IMG/VR virus record: IMGVR_UViG_3300033149_001784
Coordinates: 1-55,867 of that record
Length of the DNA: 55,867 nucleotides
Direction: 5' to 3' (one strand)
Origin: a virus
How positions within the stretch are numbered: the stretch's first letter is position 1; each line of letters starts with the position of its first letter. Under the pieces are notes generated by a model. The model was not told the DNA's origin, did no database searches, and worked only from the letters and a program-made list of their open reading frames with translations. Shown here piece after piece: positions 14,868-21,540 of the stretch. Position numbers and translations under genes: made by a program.

Positions 14868-14939
14868 TTCTCCTGTCAGGATTCGAACCTGAAATAGCTG
14901 GTTCAGAACCAACCGTCCTACCTATTAGACTACAGGAGA
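14868..14939 (-). tRNA. tRNA-Gln(CTG)
   Basis: Acceptor TCTCCTG/CAGGAGA, anticodon stem-loop GTTGG-TTCTGAA-CCAGC, TTCGAAT T-loop, discriminator A, CCA not encoded. Confidence 0.9.
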
Positions 14940-14941
14940 AT

Positions 14942-15313
14942 CTATAATCTTGAAGAGTGTAAAATGGTATATGGTACATATTTTGCGTGCTTTGGTAATA
15001 TTGCTAACATATTTTGAACTCCCGCAAAGTTTAAACTATGCACAATAATTTCTTTACCTTTAATGTCATGCTCTGCCATGTATTTAACTACTTGATAACC
15101 AGTATTAGGGTCTTCTGAATCAACATAAATCTTCCCACCCAAATCATGGTCTAAAAACATAATATCAAATTCCTTATGTTCTTCAAATACCTTGACAGCA
15201 TTACTAAAACTATCTGCAACTATACAATGTGAATCACCACCGTATATTTTAGACATAGCACAAGATAAAAATTGTTGTCTATTAAGCATATCATCTAATA
15301 TAAATATTTTCAT
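14942..15313 (-). CDS. Cyclic-phosphate-processing receiver (cREC) protein
   Basis: 123 residues. IFILDDM (start), MFLDHDLGG in the middle with the acidic DHDLGG, and EIIVHSLNFAGVQNM near the C terminus match the cREC family, a receiver-like domain thought to act on cyclic phosphates in tRNA-repair-like contexts. Its position inside a phage tRNA array fits an RNA end-processing role; this is inference. ATG overlaps the encoded CCA of tRNA-Met. Confidence 0.7.
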   Translation of the reverse strand: MKIFILDDMLNRQQFLSCAMSKIYGGDSHCIVADSFSNAVKVFEEHKEFDIMFLDHDLGGKIYVDSEDPNTGYQVVKYMAEHDIKGKEIIVHSLNFAGVQNMLAILPKHAKYVPYTILHSSRL

Positions 15314-15387
15314 GGTGGCGGAGGTGGGAATTGAACCCACGTAGTTAGCTTTATGAGAGCTAACGGATAACCAACAATCTCCCCGCT
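15313..15387 (-). tRNA. tRNA-Met/Ile2(CAT)
   Basis: Anticodon stem TAGCT/AGCTA with loop CTCATAA; acceptor AGCGGGG/CTCCGCC with an A-C mismatch at the first pair; TTCAATT T-loop; encoded CCA. No initiator-type GGG/CCC anticodon stem, so elongator Met or lysidine-dependent Ile2. Confidence 0.85.
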
Positions 15388-15397
15388 ATTCTTATTA

Positions 15398-15504
15398 TCA
15401 TATTCTTTTGTGACGATTCGGACACACTGCCAATAAGTTATTTATATCATTAATAATTCTTATTAGAACATCATCAGCAATCTCATGAACTAGTTTAATA
15501 TGAG
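15398..15504 (-). pseudogene. HNH-nuclease C-terminal fragment
   Basis: Directly 3' of tRNA-Glu, the frame AHIKLVHEIADDVLIRIIND followed by NNLLAVCPNRHKRI reads like the end of an HNH nuclease, with no start codon. Probably a remnant. Confidence 0.35.
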
Positions 15505-15576
15505 CAGGGGTAGGGAGAATCGAACTCCCGTTTTCAGGGTGAAAACCTGAGTGCCTAGCCACTAGCAGATACCCCC
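15505..15576 (-). tRNA. tRNA-Glu(TTC)
   Basis: Acceptor GGGGGTA/TACCCCT, anticodon loop TTTTCAC in stem TCAGG/CCTGA, T-arm GGGAG-TTCGATT-CTCCC, discriminator G, CCA not encoded. Confidence 0.9.
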
Positions 15577-15580
15577 ATTT

Positions 15581-15656
15581 TGGCTCTGATGGTTGGATTC
15601 GAACCAACATATGCTCGGTTAACAGCCGATTCTACTACCAATTGTAGTACACCAGA
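15581..15656 (-). tRNA. tRNA-Asn(GTT)
   Basis: Acceptor TCTGGTG/CATCAGA, D stem CTAC/GTAG, anticodon loop CTGTTAA, TTCGAAT T-loop, discriminator G, encoded CCA. Confidence 0.9.
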
Positions 15657-15684
15657 AATTATATTTCATAATCTTTAGCCCAAG

Positions 15685-15854
15685 TCATCCACCTCTATGG
15701 TACTCAGAACTGACCGTTTTGAACACGATTGCTCCATTCCTTAAACGACCAGTCTTACACTGTATCCTTTTAAACGCACCATCTTTATCTATTACTAAAT
15801 CATACCTATCATTATCACGTGGGACTAAAAACAGTATATCCTTTGGAAAGTAAT
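15685..15854 (-). pseudogene. Remnant of I-Ssp6803I-like PD-(D/E)XK homing nuclease
   Basis: Two frames joined by a shift: LLSKGYTVF and then RYDLVIDKDGAFKRIQCKTG followed by RLRNGAIVFKT. The D...QCKTGR core is the PD-(D/E)XK active-site block of the I-Ssp6803I-like group I intron endonucleases. A stop at 15685-15687 cuts off the rest. The matching C-terminal half is found separately at 22505-22720. Confidence 0.6.
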
Positions 15855-15986
15855 TTAACCTCTATGCCAAGGATGGGCAGGCAATTTCTCCCCGCACCTT
15901 GGGCAGATACTGCCCTCTACATATTGAGTTGGCGTCTGACAATGCCCATATATCTTACAAAGCAATTTGTTTATCTTATTTTTCAT
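15855..15986 (-). CDS. Small zinc-binding protein, 43 aa
   Basis: ATG frame MKNKINKLLCKIYGHC, then ICPRCGEKLPAHPWH. A C...C...CPRCG...H arrangement suggests one zinc site. A 15-codon ORF (16002-16049) lies between it and the DnaJ-like gene. Confidence 0.5.
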   Translation of the reverse strand: MKNKINKLLCKIYGHCQTPTQYVEGSICPRCGEKLPAHPWHRG

Positions 15987-16038
15987 ATCTTTACCACCTG
16001 TTCACCAGTAAAGTCTATTGAATATATCACCAATTTGT

Positions 16039-16557
16039 TTAGTACTCATCTTTCAATGTATTTCTCAAATTTTCCAGACTCTTTTTCTGTTCCTCGCTCA
16101 ACGACCTTGGTAAATTTGGTTGCAAAGTAAAATAGTTATCAACACCATAAACTTTAATGTAAATTGTTTGCCCTGCTTGAGATAGTGGGGGAGCTTTCAA
16201 TGTAATTCTTTCCCCATCCAAATTAACAACAATCTCACCACCTAAAATCATGGTTAACCAATCAACAGATAAGCTTATCCTTCTTGTTCTAATTACATTA
16301 ATATTTTGACCACTGAAGATGCCACCAAAAGAACTAAACTCTCTGAAGAAAACATCGAACGGGTCAAATGTACCATTCAGCGTTCTCTTTGATGTTAAAG
16401 ATTCGTAAGCTTCATTTATTTCTTTAAATTTCGCTTCTGCTTCTGGAGATTTATTTACATCAGGATGCCATTGTTTCGCTAGTCTCCTATATGCCCTTTT
16501 TATCTCCTCTGGAGAAGCGTCCCTAGCCACACCTAAAATCTTATAATAATCTTTCAT
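16039..16557 (-). CDS. DnaJ/CbpA-like J-domain co-chaperone
   Basis: 172 residues. Residues 1-60 are a J domain with the HPD triad at 31-33 and flanking helices II and III. There follows a short glycine/phenylalanine-like linker (about 65-85) and a small C-terminal beta domain related to the CbpA/DnaJ substrate-binding domain. Shorter than bacterial DnaJ (about 300-370), lacking the zinc domain. It should recruit host DnaK, plausible for replication or capsid folding. SD AAGGAG lies in the overlap with the 3' end of tRNA-Cys. Confidence 0.88.
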   Translation of the reverse strand: MKDYYKILGVARDASPEEIKRAYRRLAKQWHPDVNKSPEAEAKFKEINEAYESLTSKRTLNGTFDPFDVFFREFSSFGGIFSGQNINVIRTRRISLSVDWLTMILGGEIVVNLDGERITLKAPPLSQAGQTIYIKVYGVDNYFTLQPNLPRSLSEEQKKSLENLRNTLKDEY

Positions 16558-16567
16558 TTATCTCCTT

Positions 16568-16643
16568 TGGAAGCACTGGTGGGAATCGAACCCACTTAAA
16601 ATCGCTTTGCAGGCGACCACCTTTGCCAATTAGCTACAGTGCC
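16568..16643 (-). tRNA. tRNA-Cys(GCA)
   Basis: Acceptor GGCACTG/CAGTGCT, anticodon loop CTGCAAA, TTCGATT T-loop, discriminator U (typical of Cys), encoded CCA that runs straight into the SD of the DnaJ-like gene. Confidence 0.92.
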
Positions 16644-16655
16644 ATTTTATATATG

Positions 16656-16729
16656 CCCTCTGTACGGGAATCGAACCCGTCTCTTCTGCTCGACAGGCAG
16701 GTATTCTAATTCCGATGAACTAACAGAGG
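16656..16729 (-). tRNA. tRNA-Asp(GTC)
   Basis: Acceptor CCTCTGT/ACAGAGG, anticodon loop CTGTCGA, T-arm ACGGG-TTCGATT-CCCGT, discriminator G, CCA not encoded. Confidence 0.9.
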
Positions 16730-16752
16730 ATTAACCACTTCCCAATCCATAT

Positions 16753-16890
16753 TTAAATATGCCATACACCAATGGATACCCTTATGACGCACAGCACAAA
16801 CTCTGACATACTCATCCTTAACTCAGTACGTTTCCTTCTATAATAATCTCTAGAATATTGTCGCCTTTTACTAGCATCTTTTATTGGCAT
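16753..16890 (-). pseudogene. Frameshifted small gene with RDYYRR N terminus
   Basis: ATG frame MPIKDASKRRQYSRDYYRRK resembles N termini of phage HNH-type proteins (compare MPYKDLEQRKQYHRDYY at 41032). After about 25 codons the protein-like text continues in another frame (KDEYVRVCAVRHKG, HWCMAYLNMDWEV) into tRNA-Asp. A single-base indel explains it. Confidence 0.4.
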
Positions 16891-16918
16891 CGTGCTCACC
16901 ATTAACACCTATAGACCA

Positions 16919-17308
16919 TTATCTCATTGTACCAGTTATAAACAGAGTAACTGGAAACTTCACCCACGCACGTTCTATATCAATATATTCATCTTCTTCT
17001 TCAATTATTGCTCCTAGTTTGAATCCATCACCGAAATTTTGTCTGTAACTCCTACTCCAAAAACCACAATCCGCTATTTGTTTATAGAGTCCAAGTCTTA
17101 AACACTTTGGTAAATGGAATTCCGCTTTGAATCTATCACACTGTTGGTAAAGGTGAGGTATCTCTGTAATATCCACCTTCACAAGTTTAATATGGATTCT
17201 ATTACTAGTAAAGCATTCAAACCTATATTGACACCCATCACACTCTCTCCCACCAAAATGCCAGTGTCTTTTCATCGTTCTATTGTCAGTTGTCGTGTAT
17301 AAATACAT
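16919..17308 (-). CDS. Cys3 family protein, about 129 aa
   Basis: ATG at 17308, immediately after tRNA-Leu(TAG); the longer frame runs into the tRNA. CDGCQYRFECFTSN lies near residue 22. The long C-terminal region of about 95 residues has beta character and two isolated cysteines. The function is unknown. Confidence 0.68.
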   Translation of the reverse strand: MYLYTTTDNRTMKRHWHFGGRECDGCQYRFECFTSNRIHIKLVKVDITEIPHLYQQCDRFKAEFHLPKCLRLGLYKQIADCGFWSRSYRQNFGDGFKLGAIIEEEDEYIDIERAWVKFPVTLFITGTMR

Positions 17309-17320
17309 CTTATTCTCTTT

Positions 17321-17398
17321 TGGTACTGGTGGAGAGATTCGGACTCTCACTGAACAGCTTCTAAGGCTGTTGCCTCTACCTTATTGGGCTACACCAGC
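17321..17398 (-). tRNA. tRNA-Leu(TAG), short variable loop
   Basis: D arm nearly identical to tRNA-Leu(TAA) (GCC/GGC stem, CAATAAGGTAGA loop). Anticodon stem ACAGC/GCTGT with loop CTTAGAA, T-loop TCCGAAT, encoded CCA. The variable loop is only about 5 nt. Confidence 0.8.
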
Positions 17399-17694
17399 AA
17401 AACATTTCCCCAAGAACCTTTTCTATGACAATTCTCACATTTATCTATTTCCTCTTTTATACGTTCAATAGACCAACCTGCTTGCTTGAGCTTTCATCAT
17501 CCAAATGATGATAAAACATTGGATGTGGCTATCATGGTTAAACATGATTCTCTCCACATTCATGACAAAATAGCGTACTCTTATATTCTTTATACCATTA
17601 TCTTGTCTTTGCGTCTATTCCTGCAAGCTCTAGCTTGCTTCTTATGATTATGATACCAATTCCTTTGGTATTCTCTCTTTTCTAAATCATTCAT
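17399..17694 (-). pseudogene. Degenerate HNH homing endonuclease
   Basis: Pieces in two frames preserve the layout of a small HNH nuclease: LEKREYQRNWYHNHKK (N-terminal helix), KEYKSTLFCHECGENHV (first zinc pair), HHLDDESS (HH active site), IERIKEEIDKCENCHRKG (last zinc pair). At least four stops and two frameshifts interrupt it. Confidence 0.6.
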
Positions 17695-17728
17695 TATGAC
17701 TTGCCTAATTCGACTACACTAGCATACG

Positions 17729-17809
17729 ACTCGCTGATGGGACTCGAACCCACAGTTACAGTTCCGATTTACGGATAACGGTTTAGGAAACCGCCCCGAC
17801 TACAGCGAG
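17729..17809 (-). tRNA. Unusual tRNA, anticodon CCT, reduced D arm
   Basis: Perfect acceptor CTCGCTG/CAGCGAG and T-arm GTGGG-TTCGAGT-CCCAT. Anticodon stem GCGGT/ACCGT with loop TTCCTAA gives CCT (Arg AGG codon). A long variable arm (TCCG-taaat-CGGA) and a shortened D region make it look like a serine-type body. CCA not encoded. Identity uncertain; possibly decayed. Confidence 0.5.
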
Positions 17810-17816
17810 ATAAAGG

Positions 17817-17970
17817 GTACTTAGGATAAAGGCTATCGGTTTTTCCTCTGTGCCTAGCTAATAGTTCTCGGTATTCCACACTATTAGCTTTTCTATCAAA
17901 GTGCTTTTGACGTTATTTCAGCTAATACCTATCAGTTTTCACCTTGTAAACGCTACCGCATCCTAAGTAC
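17817..17970 (-). ncRNA. Candidate structured RNA between two tRNAs
   Basis: The ends form a perfect 11-bp helix (ATCCTAAGTAC at 17827-17817 with GTACTTAGGAT at 17970-17960). Inside is a 10-bp hairpin AGCTAATAGT/ACTATTAGCT. It fits exactly between the odd tRNA and tRNA-Arg(TCT) and has no long ORF. Confidence 0.55.
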
Positions 17971-17972
17971 TC

Positions 17973-18048
17973 TGGCACCCCTGCCGAGATTTGAACTCGG
18001 ACTATTAGCTTAGAAGACTAATGTGTTCTCCATTTACACTACAGGGGC
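17973..18048 (-). tRNA. tRNA-Arg(TCT)
   Basis: Acceptor GCCCCTG/CAGGGGT, anticodon loop CTTCTAA, TTCAAAT T-loop, discriminator G, encoded CCA. The first 15 bases overlap the end of the gene 18034-18270. Confidence 0.9.
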
Positions 18049-18270
18049 AATTTTCACTCTAAAATGAGTATAACAATAAAATCTTACAAGACATTTATCG
18101 CATTCTTCAAGGTCGTTCCAATGAGAACAAAGACAACCTGACACAAGAAAACTATTATCTAAATGAGGATTATTCTGAACAACCTTAGTTATTTGTTGTC
18201 TTAATGGTACTACCTTCTCCATTCGTAAACCTATTTCGGTGGGTGAGTAAGCTCTTTTGTTTATTGTCAT
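18034..18270 (-). CDS. Cys3 mini-protein family, 78 aa
   Basis: ATG at 18270. A helical N-terminal half is followed by GCLCSH, then CDKCLVRFYCYTHF near the C terminus. Its last five codons and stop are read from the acceptor and D-arm start of tRNA-Arg(TCT), so the mRNA and tRNA cannot both be matured intact from one transcript. Confidence 0.7.
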   Translation of the reverse strand: MTINKRAYSPTEIGLRMEKVVPLRQQITKVVQNNPHLDNSFLVSGCLCSHWNDLEECDKCLVRFYCYTHFRVKIAPVV

Positions 18271-18406
18271 ACAATTAAGCGAACGCTTACTTCAACAGCA
18301 AGGCTGTCGTATGATAGTTTCGTAACATCAATGTACACTCTGTACACGGCTTCTCATACTCCCTACACGTATAGTGAGACTACTCACACCCCCGAAATGG
18401 GTTTAC
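18271..18406 (-). ncRNA. Leader with several hairpins
   Basis: 136 nt between tRNA-Arg(ACG) and the next ATG, with no ORF. Hairpins: GTGAG-tagt-CTCAC, ACAGC-ctt-GCTGT, TAAGCG-tt-CGCTTA, and a GTATGA/TCATAC helix. Possibly a structured 5' leader. Confidence 0.35.
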
Positions 18407-18483
18407 TGGACCCCCTAGCGAGATTCGAACTCGCAACTGTGGGTTCGTAGCCCACCGTTTTAATTCCATTAGACTATAGGGGG
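18407..18483 (-). tRNA. tRNA-Arg(ACG)
   Basis: Acceptor CCCCCTA/TAGGGGG, anticodon stem GTGGG/CCCAC with loop CTACGAA, TTCGAAT T-loop, encoded CCA. The A34 would need host TadA for wobble. Confidence 0.92.
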
Positions 18484-18484
18484 A

Positions 18485-18558
18485 TGGTAGGAACGGTAGG
18501 ATTTGAACCTACAACCTTTGGCATATAAGACCACTGCTCCACGTTGAGCTACGTTCCC
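18485..18558 (-). tRNA. tRNA-Ile(TAT)
   Basis: Acceptor GGGAACG/CGTTCCT, anticodon loop CTTATAT, T-arm GTAGG-TTCAAAT-CCTAC, discriminator A, encoded CCA. Confidence 0.88.
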
Positions 18559-18634
18559 CACCTATAAAAGCTTCATACCCATCATTTCTTGTTATTTACA
18601 CCAAAGTAACTAAATAGTTTCATCACATAACCTC

Positions 18635-18844
18635 CTAATGAAGTTTCGCACTAATCTTTTGTAAATCATACGCTTTCCACGCTTTTTCATTAGCTTTTGT
18701 TATAAATTCTTGACTCAGACAAAGTGTAGATTTGCATTTTGGACAAGTACTTAGAAAATTACCTATCCAAGTCGTGCCACAATGGGGGCATACCCACCCA
18801 TACACAACTCGTTTAATCTTATCTCCATAAATGTATACCCACAT
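18635..18844 (-). CDS. Zinc-ribbon protein, 69 aa
   Basis: GWVCPHCGTTW then STCPKCKSTLC forms a standard rubredoxin-like zinc ribbon, followed by a helix. The ATG overlaps the encoded CCA of tRNA-Glu(CTC) (CCATG). The function is unknown. Confidence 0.65.
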   Translation of the reverse strand: MWVYIYGDKIKRVVYGWVCPHCGTTWIGNFLSTCPKCKSTLCLSQEFITKANEKAWKAYDLQKISAKLH

Positions 18845-18919
18845 GGTAGGGGTAGGGAGAATCGAACTCCCGTTACCAGTCTGAGAAACTGGTGTCCTAA
18901 ACCCCTAGACGATACTCCC
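18844..18919 (-). tRNA. tRNA-Glu(CTC)
   Basis: Acceptor GGGAGTA/TACCCCT (one A-C mismatch), anticodon stem CCAGT/ACTGG with loop TTCTCAG, T-arm identical to tRNA-Glu(TTC), encoded CCA. Confidence 0.9.
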
Positions 18920-18921
18920 AC

Positions 18922-20883
18922 TTACCTAAGCATAGTTAATATGGTATCCTTTTCAAGCGTTTCTGGTGATAAGTCTATATCTGCTTCATCCCTGTCACCA
19001 ACAAGTTTAGCACCAGCTTTAGTAAGAACATCACTTAACATAATAGTGTTTTCATAAAAGTCTAGTAGATACTTTCTGCTTCGTGTGGCAAATTCAGTAC
19101 CACTTGATGTTATTGACCTGCCTATATTTGCCTCAACAAAATAAAACTTGCTTCCTGTTGTTGTAACGATTAGCAACCCCAGTATTTTTTGCTTCTGGTC
19201 AATTTTTGATTCGGTAATTGCTACAACATTATTAGGGTCAACCATATAATTTTTTCTAAGATTCTTAGTAGCCTCATGTGCAACTAATATCTTGAACGGT
19301 ACTTTTATAGCCTCGTCAAAATTATAGTAATTAACGAATATTATAAACGATTTCTTAGTCTGCTTCTTAACATAGAAAAGTTCCGATGCTCCGTTACAAG
19401 CATCAGTCATATCACCAGAGAATAGCACATCACCTTCTTCTGTTCTATAAGAAGAATCCCAACCAATTTTACCTGTAACTGATAATAAAGACAGGTCAAG
19501 GTCAATCCTATTGTGTTTAACGTTATGCCAATTGATACCAGCAATCATATTATCAGTTAGTGACACACAAGTTCCTGATGGGAAATTACCAGTAAACTGC
19601 TTCTCAGTTGCGGGTAGACTATAATTTATATGCTCTGGAATGTATATTTTCTTGTCCTTTACATTCTTACTAACATCACGGGCAATTGAGTCTAATACAA
19701 TGTCCAATACTCTTTGAGCTTCAGTCTGATTGCCGAAGGTGAACTCAGTAGCATATCCCTTACCATTCCTTATCCTATATAAAATAGAATCCACGTCTTT
19801 TGTCCTAAATTTTAGTGCATAAGCTAATCGTATCTTCCTGAAGACATTTACTCTCCTCAGTTCAGATTGTAATTTACCTTGGGTTATCTTCTCACTATTT
19901 CCTACCCTAGCTGTAACAGTGTTAAGGAAATCTTCTGGAAGAGGTTTGTGGTATCTCACAGCAAGTCTTCTTATCCTATTAACTACTACCTTGAGTCTTT
20001 CATTTGTTCTAAAAGCTAAGAAAAGTGGTTTGAACCTATTAAATATCTCAGCTAACCTTTCTAATCCATATTTCTTTTCGTAGTCATCAAATAGTTTAAT
20101 TACATTCAAGTTATTGCTTTCCCTAATCGCTTGAATCAAATTATAATCTTTTATCAAAAGCGTTTTACTTGCTGCTTTGAAAACAATAAACCTTAAAAAC
20201 GCAACTGGATTTTCTGGAAAAAGACCTAAGTAGTCATACAAGGCGGTATTTACTTCCTTGTTCTTAACCTTTTCAATATCTTTGTCATCAACTCCGACAA
20301 ACGTGGCTACCTCTACAACAGCTTGTATCGTATCTTCCCCCAAAGCAACTCCAAGTCCTAACAAAGCAAGCAGCTTGCCCTTTAGTTCAGCTTTTGTGTA
20401 TCCTTTGATTACGATAAGTTTAATCGTATCCAACTCTACATCTGGTATGTCAAGTACCTCGTTAGGGATATAAACATAGTTAGCATCTTGGACTTTATCT
20501 AATTCTATGTCATCTAGATTTGACACCTTATCAGAAAGGTCATCAACACCCCACTGTACACCCTTTTCAATCAGATATGCTTCAGGGTTCTCTTTGCCAT
20601 AGGTAGTCAGATAGTGTGCTATCTGTTCTACTACTAATTGTTCCATACCTGTGTTTCTAACCTTAGCCCAAGCCTTGTGGAACGAACTATTCATTTGCTC
20701 AGAGCTTACCCCAACTAATCTTTCAACTTTTTCAATCAATTCATCATAGTTAGAATAGTTAGCAACAATCTCTGGTGCAAATACAAAGCCATGCTTAATG
20801 GTTGCTTCCATCAATTTTTCATCAAACTTCTTTTCCTTAGTTGTTATTGGTAGTGCTCTAAATAATTTAATTGTTGACTCCAT
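18922..20883 (-). CDS. TerD-like domain protein, 653 aa
   Basis: The N-terminal 430 residues are mostly helical with conserved-looking blocks (FHKAWAKV, EQIAHYLTTYG, VIKGYTKAELKGKL); this arrangement recurs in phage proteins of unknown role. Residues of about 435-545 (RIDLDLSLLS, DVLFSGDMTDACNGASELF, then IIFVNYYN) follow the pattern of TerD-type beta-sandwich domains, known from tellurite/phage-inhibition operons and often Ca-binding. It is the only long gene in the tRNA array. SD AGGGAAGGG; two RNA elements precede it. Confidence 0.6.
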   Translation of the reverse strand: MESTIKLFRALPITTKEKKFDEKLMEATIKHGFVFAPEIVANYSNYDELIEKVERLVGVSSEQMNSSFHKAWAKVRNTGMEQLVVEQIAHYLTTYGKENPEAYLIEKGVQWGVDDLSDKVSNLDDIELDKVQDANYVYIPNEVLDIPDVELDTIKLIVIKGYTKAELKGKLLALLGLGVALGEDTIQAVVEVATFVGVDDKDIEKVKNKEVNTALYDYLGLFPENPVAFLRFIVFKAASKTLLIKDYNLIQAIRESNNLNVIKLFDDYEKKYGLERLAEIFNRFKPLFLAFRTNERLKVVVNRIRRLAVRYHKPLPEDFLNTVTARVGNSEKITQGKLQSELRRVNVFRKIRLAYALKFRTKDVDSILYRIRNGKGYATEFTFGNQTEAQRVLDIVLDSIARDVSKNVKDKKIYIPEHINYSLPATEKQFTGNFPSGTCVSLTDNMIAGINWHNVKHNRIDLDLSLLSVTGKIGWDSSYRTEEGDVLFSGDMTDACNGASELFYVKKQTKKSFIIFVNYYNFDEAIKVPFKILVAHEATKNLRKNYMVDPNNVVAITESKIDQKQKILGLLIVTTTGSKFYFVEANIGRSITSSGTEFATRSRKYLLDFYENTIMLSDVLTKAGAKLVGDRDEADIDLSPETLEKDTILTMLR

Positions 20884-20898
20884 GCTTTCCCTTCCCTA

Positions 20899-20955
20899 AA
20901 TGGCGAGCAGTAAATTTGTTCAATCAACTTTTTAATAGGAACTGCTTATGCCATT
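20899..20955 (-). promoter_or_regulatory. Conserved RNA element, copy B
   Basis: AATGGC-ATAA-GCAGT-TCCTATTAAA ... ACTGC-TC-GCCATT: a two-helix element with fixed ATAA and TC internal-loop strands and a fixed TCCTATTAAA segment. It ends 15 nt upstream of the ATG at 20883, next to the SD, so it could control translation of the TerD-like gene. Confidence 0.6.
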
Positions 20956-20968
20956 ATACCGATTATTT

Positions 20969-21051
20969 AAAGGACGAGTAGTACTTTTTCAATACAGAAG
21001 CCTACCGAAGTAGACCTCTGTGTTATTTAATAGGAACTACTTATGTCCTTT
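20969..21051 (-). promoter_or_regulatory. Conserved RNA element, copy A
   Basis: AAAGGAC-ATAA-GTAGT-TCCTATTAAA ... ACTAC-TC-GTCCTTT, with an extra hairpin ACAGAgGtCTAC-ttcg-GTAGgCtTCTGT in the variable loop. Base changes relative to copy B are compensated in both helices. Its first base overlaps the encoded CCA of tRNA-Lys(CTT). Confidence 0.6.
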
Positions 21052-21127
21052 GGTGGGTGTGAAGGGGCTCGAACCCTTAATGTCTGGTTTAAGAGACCAG
21101 TGCCTTAACCAATTTAGCTACACACCC
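21051..21127 (-). tRNA. tRNA-Lys(CTT)
   Basis: Acceptor GGGTGTG/CACACCC, anticodon stem CTGGT/ACCAG with loop CTCTTAA, T-loop TTCGAGC, encoded CCA. Confidence 0.93.
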
Positions 21128-21130
21128 AAT

Positions 21131-21463
21131 CTAATCATCTATTCTCTTTTTAATTTTATTCTTTAAATCAATTGGAAATCTAACTGACACATACTCATAA
21201 GCTATACGTTTATCTCGTCTCCGCAACCTAATATCACTTAATGTTATATCAACAAAATCAACCTTCCCCAAGAACTTAACAAAATCCTTCTTGGAGTCAA
21301 ACATTAACCATATGTTACCATCAATCTCTTGGCAACTCATGCCAGTCATAATTTTTTGTCGCCACAAAGACTGCACAAGATCAACGATACCCTCATCAAC
21401 ATAACCATAGTAATTGTACGGAGGTATTTTAATTTTTACTTGTTTATGTTTGTATTCATCCAT
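21131..21463 (-). CDS. Hypothetical protein, about 110 aa
   Basis: ATG at 21463, three bases after tRNA-Lys(TTT); the longer frame is read through the tRNA. It contains IVDLVQSLWRQKIMTGMSCQ and FVKFLGKVDFVD, an alpha/beta pattern seen in small phage proteins that resolve to a single domain. No confident family. Confidence 0.6.
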   Translation of the reverse strand: MDEYKHKQVKIKIPPYNYYGYVDEGIVDLVQSLWRQKIMTGMSCQEIDGNIWLMFDSKKDFVKFLGKVDFVDITLSDIRLRRRDKRIAYEYVSVRFPIDLKNKIKKRIDD

Positions 21464-21465
21464 CG

Positions 21466-21540
21466 TGGATGTGATGGGACTCGAACCCACACCGTTCGGT
21501 TTAAAAGACCGAGGCTCTACCAAAATCGAGCTACACATCC
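21466..21540 (-). tRNA. tRNA-Lys(TTT)
   Basis: Acceptor GGATGTG/CACATCC, anticodon stem TCGGT/ACCGA with loop CTTTTAA, TTCGAGT T-loop, discriminator A, CCA not encoded. The 5' ten bases are also the last codons of 21531-21887. Confidence 0.92.

Noticed and set aside
15819-16130. Plus-strand ORFs in the tRNA array (also 11890-12135, 17283-17471, 21329-21550)
   Set aside because: They are antisense to tRNAs and to coding frames with better composition; no SD and no motif.
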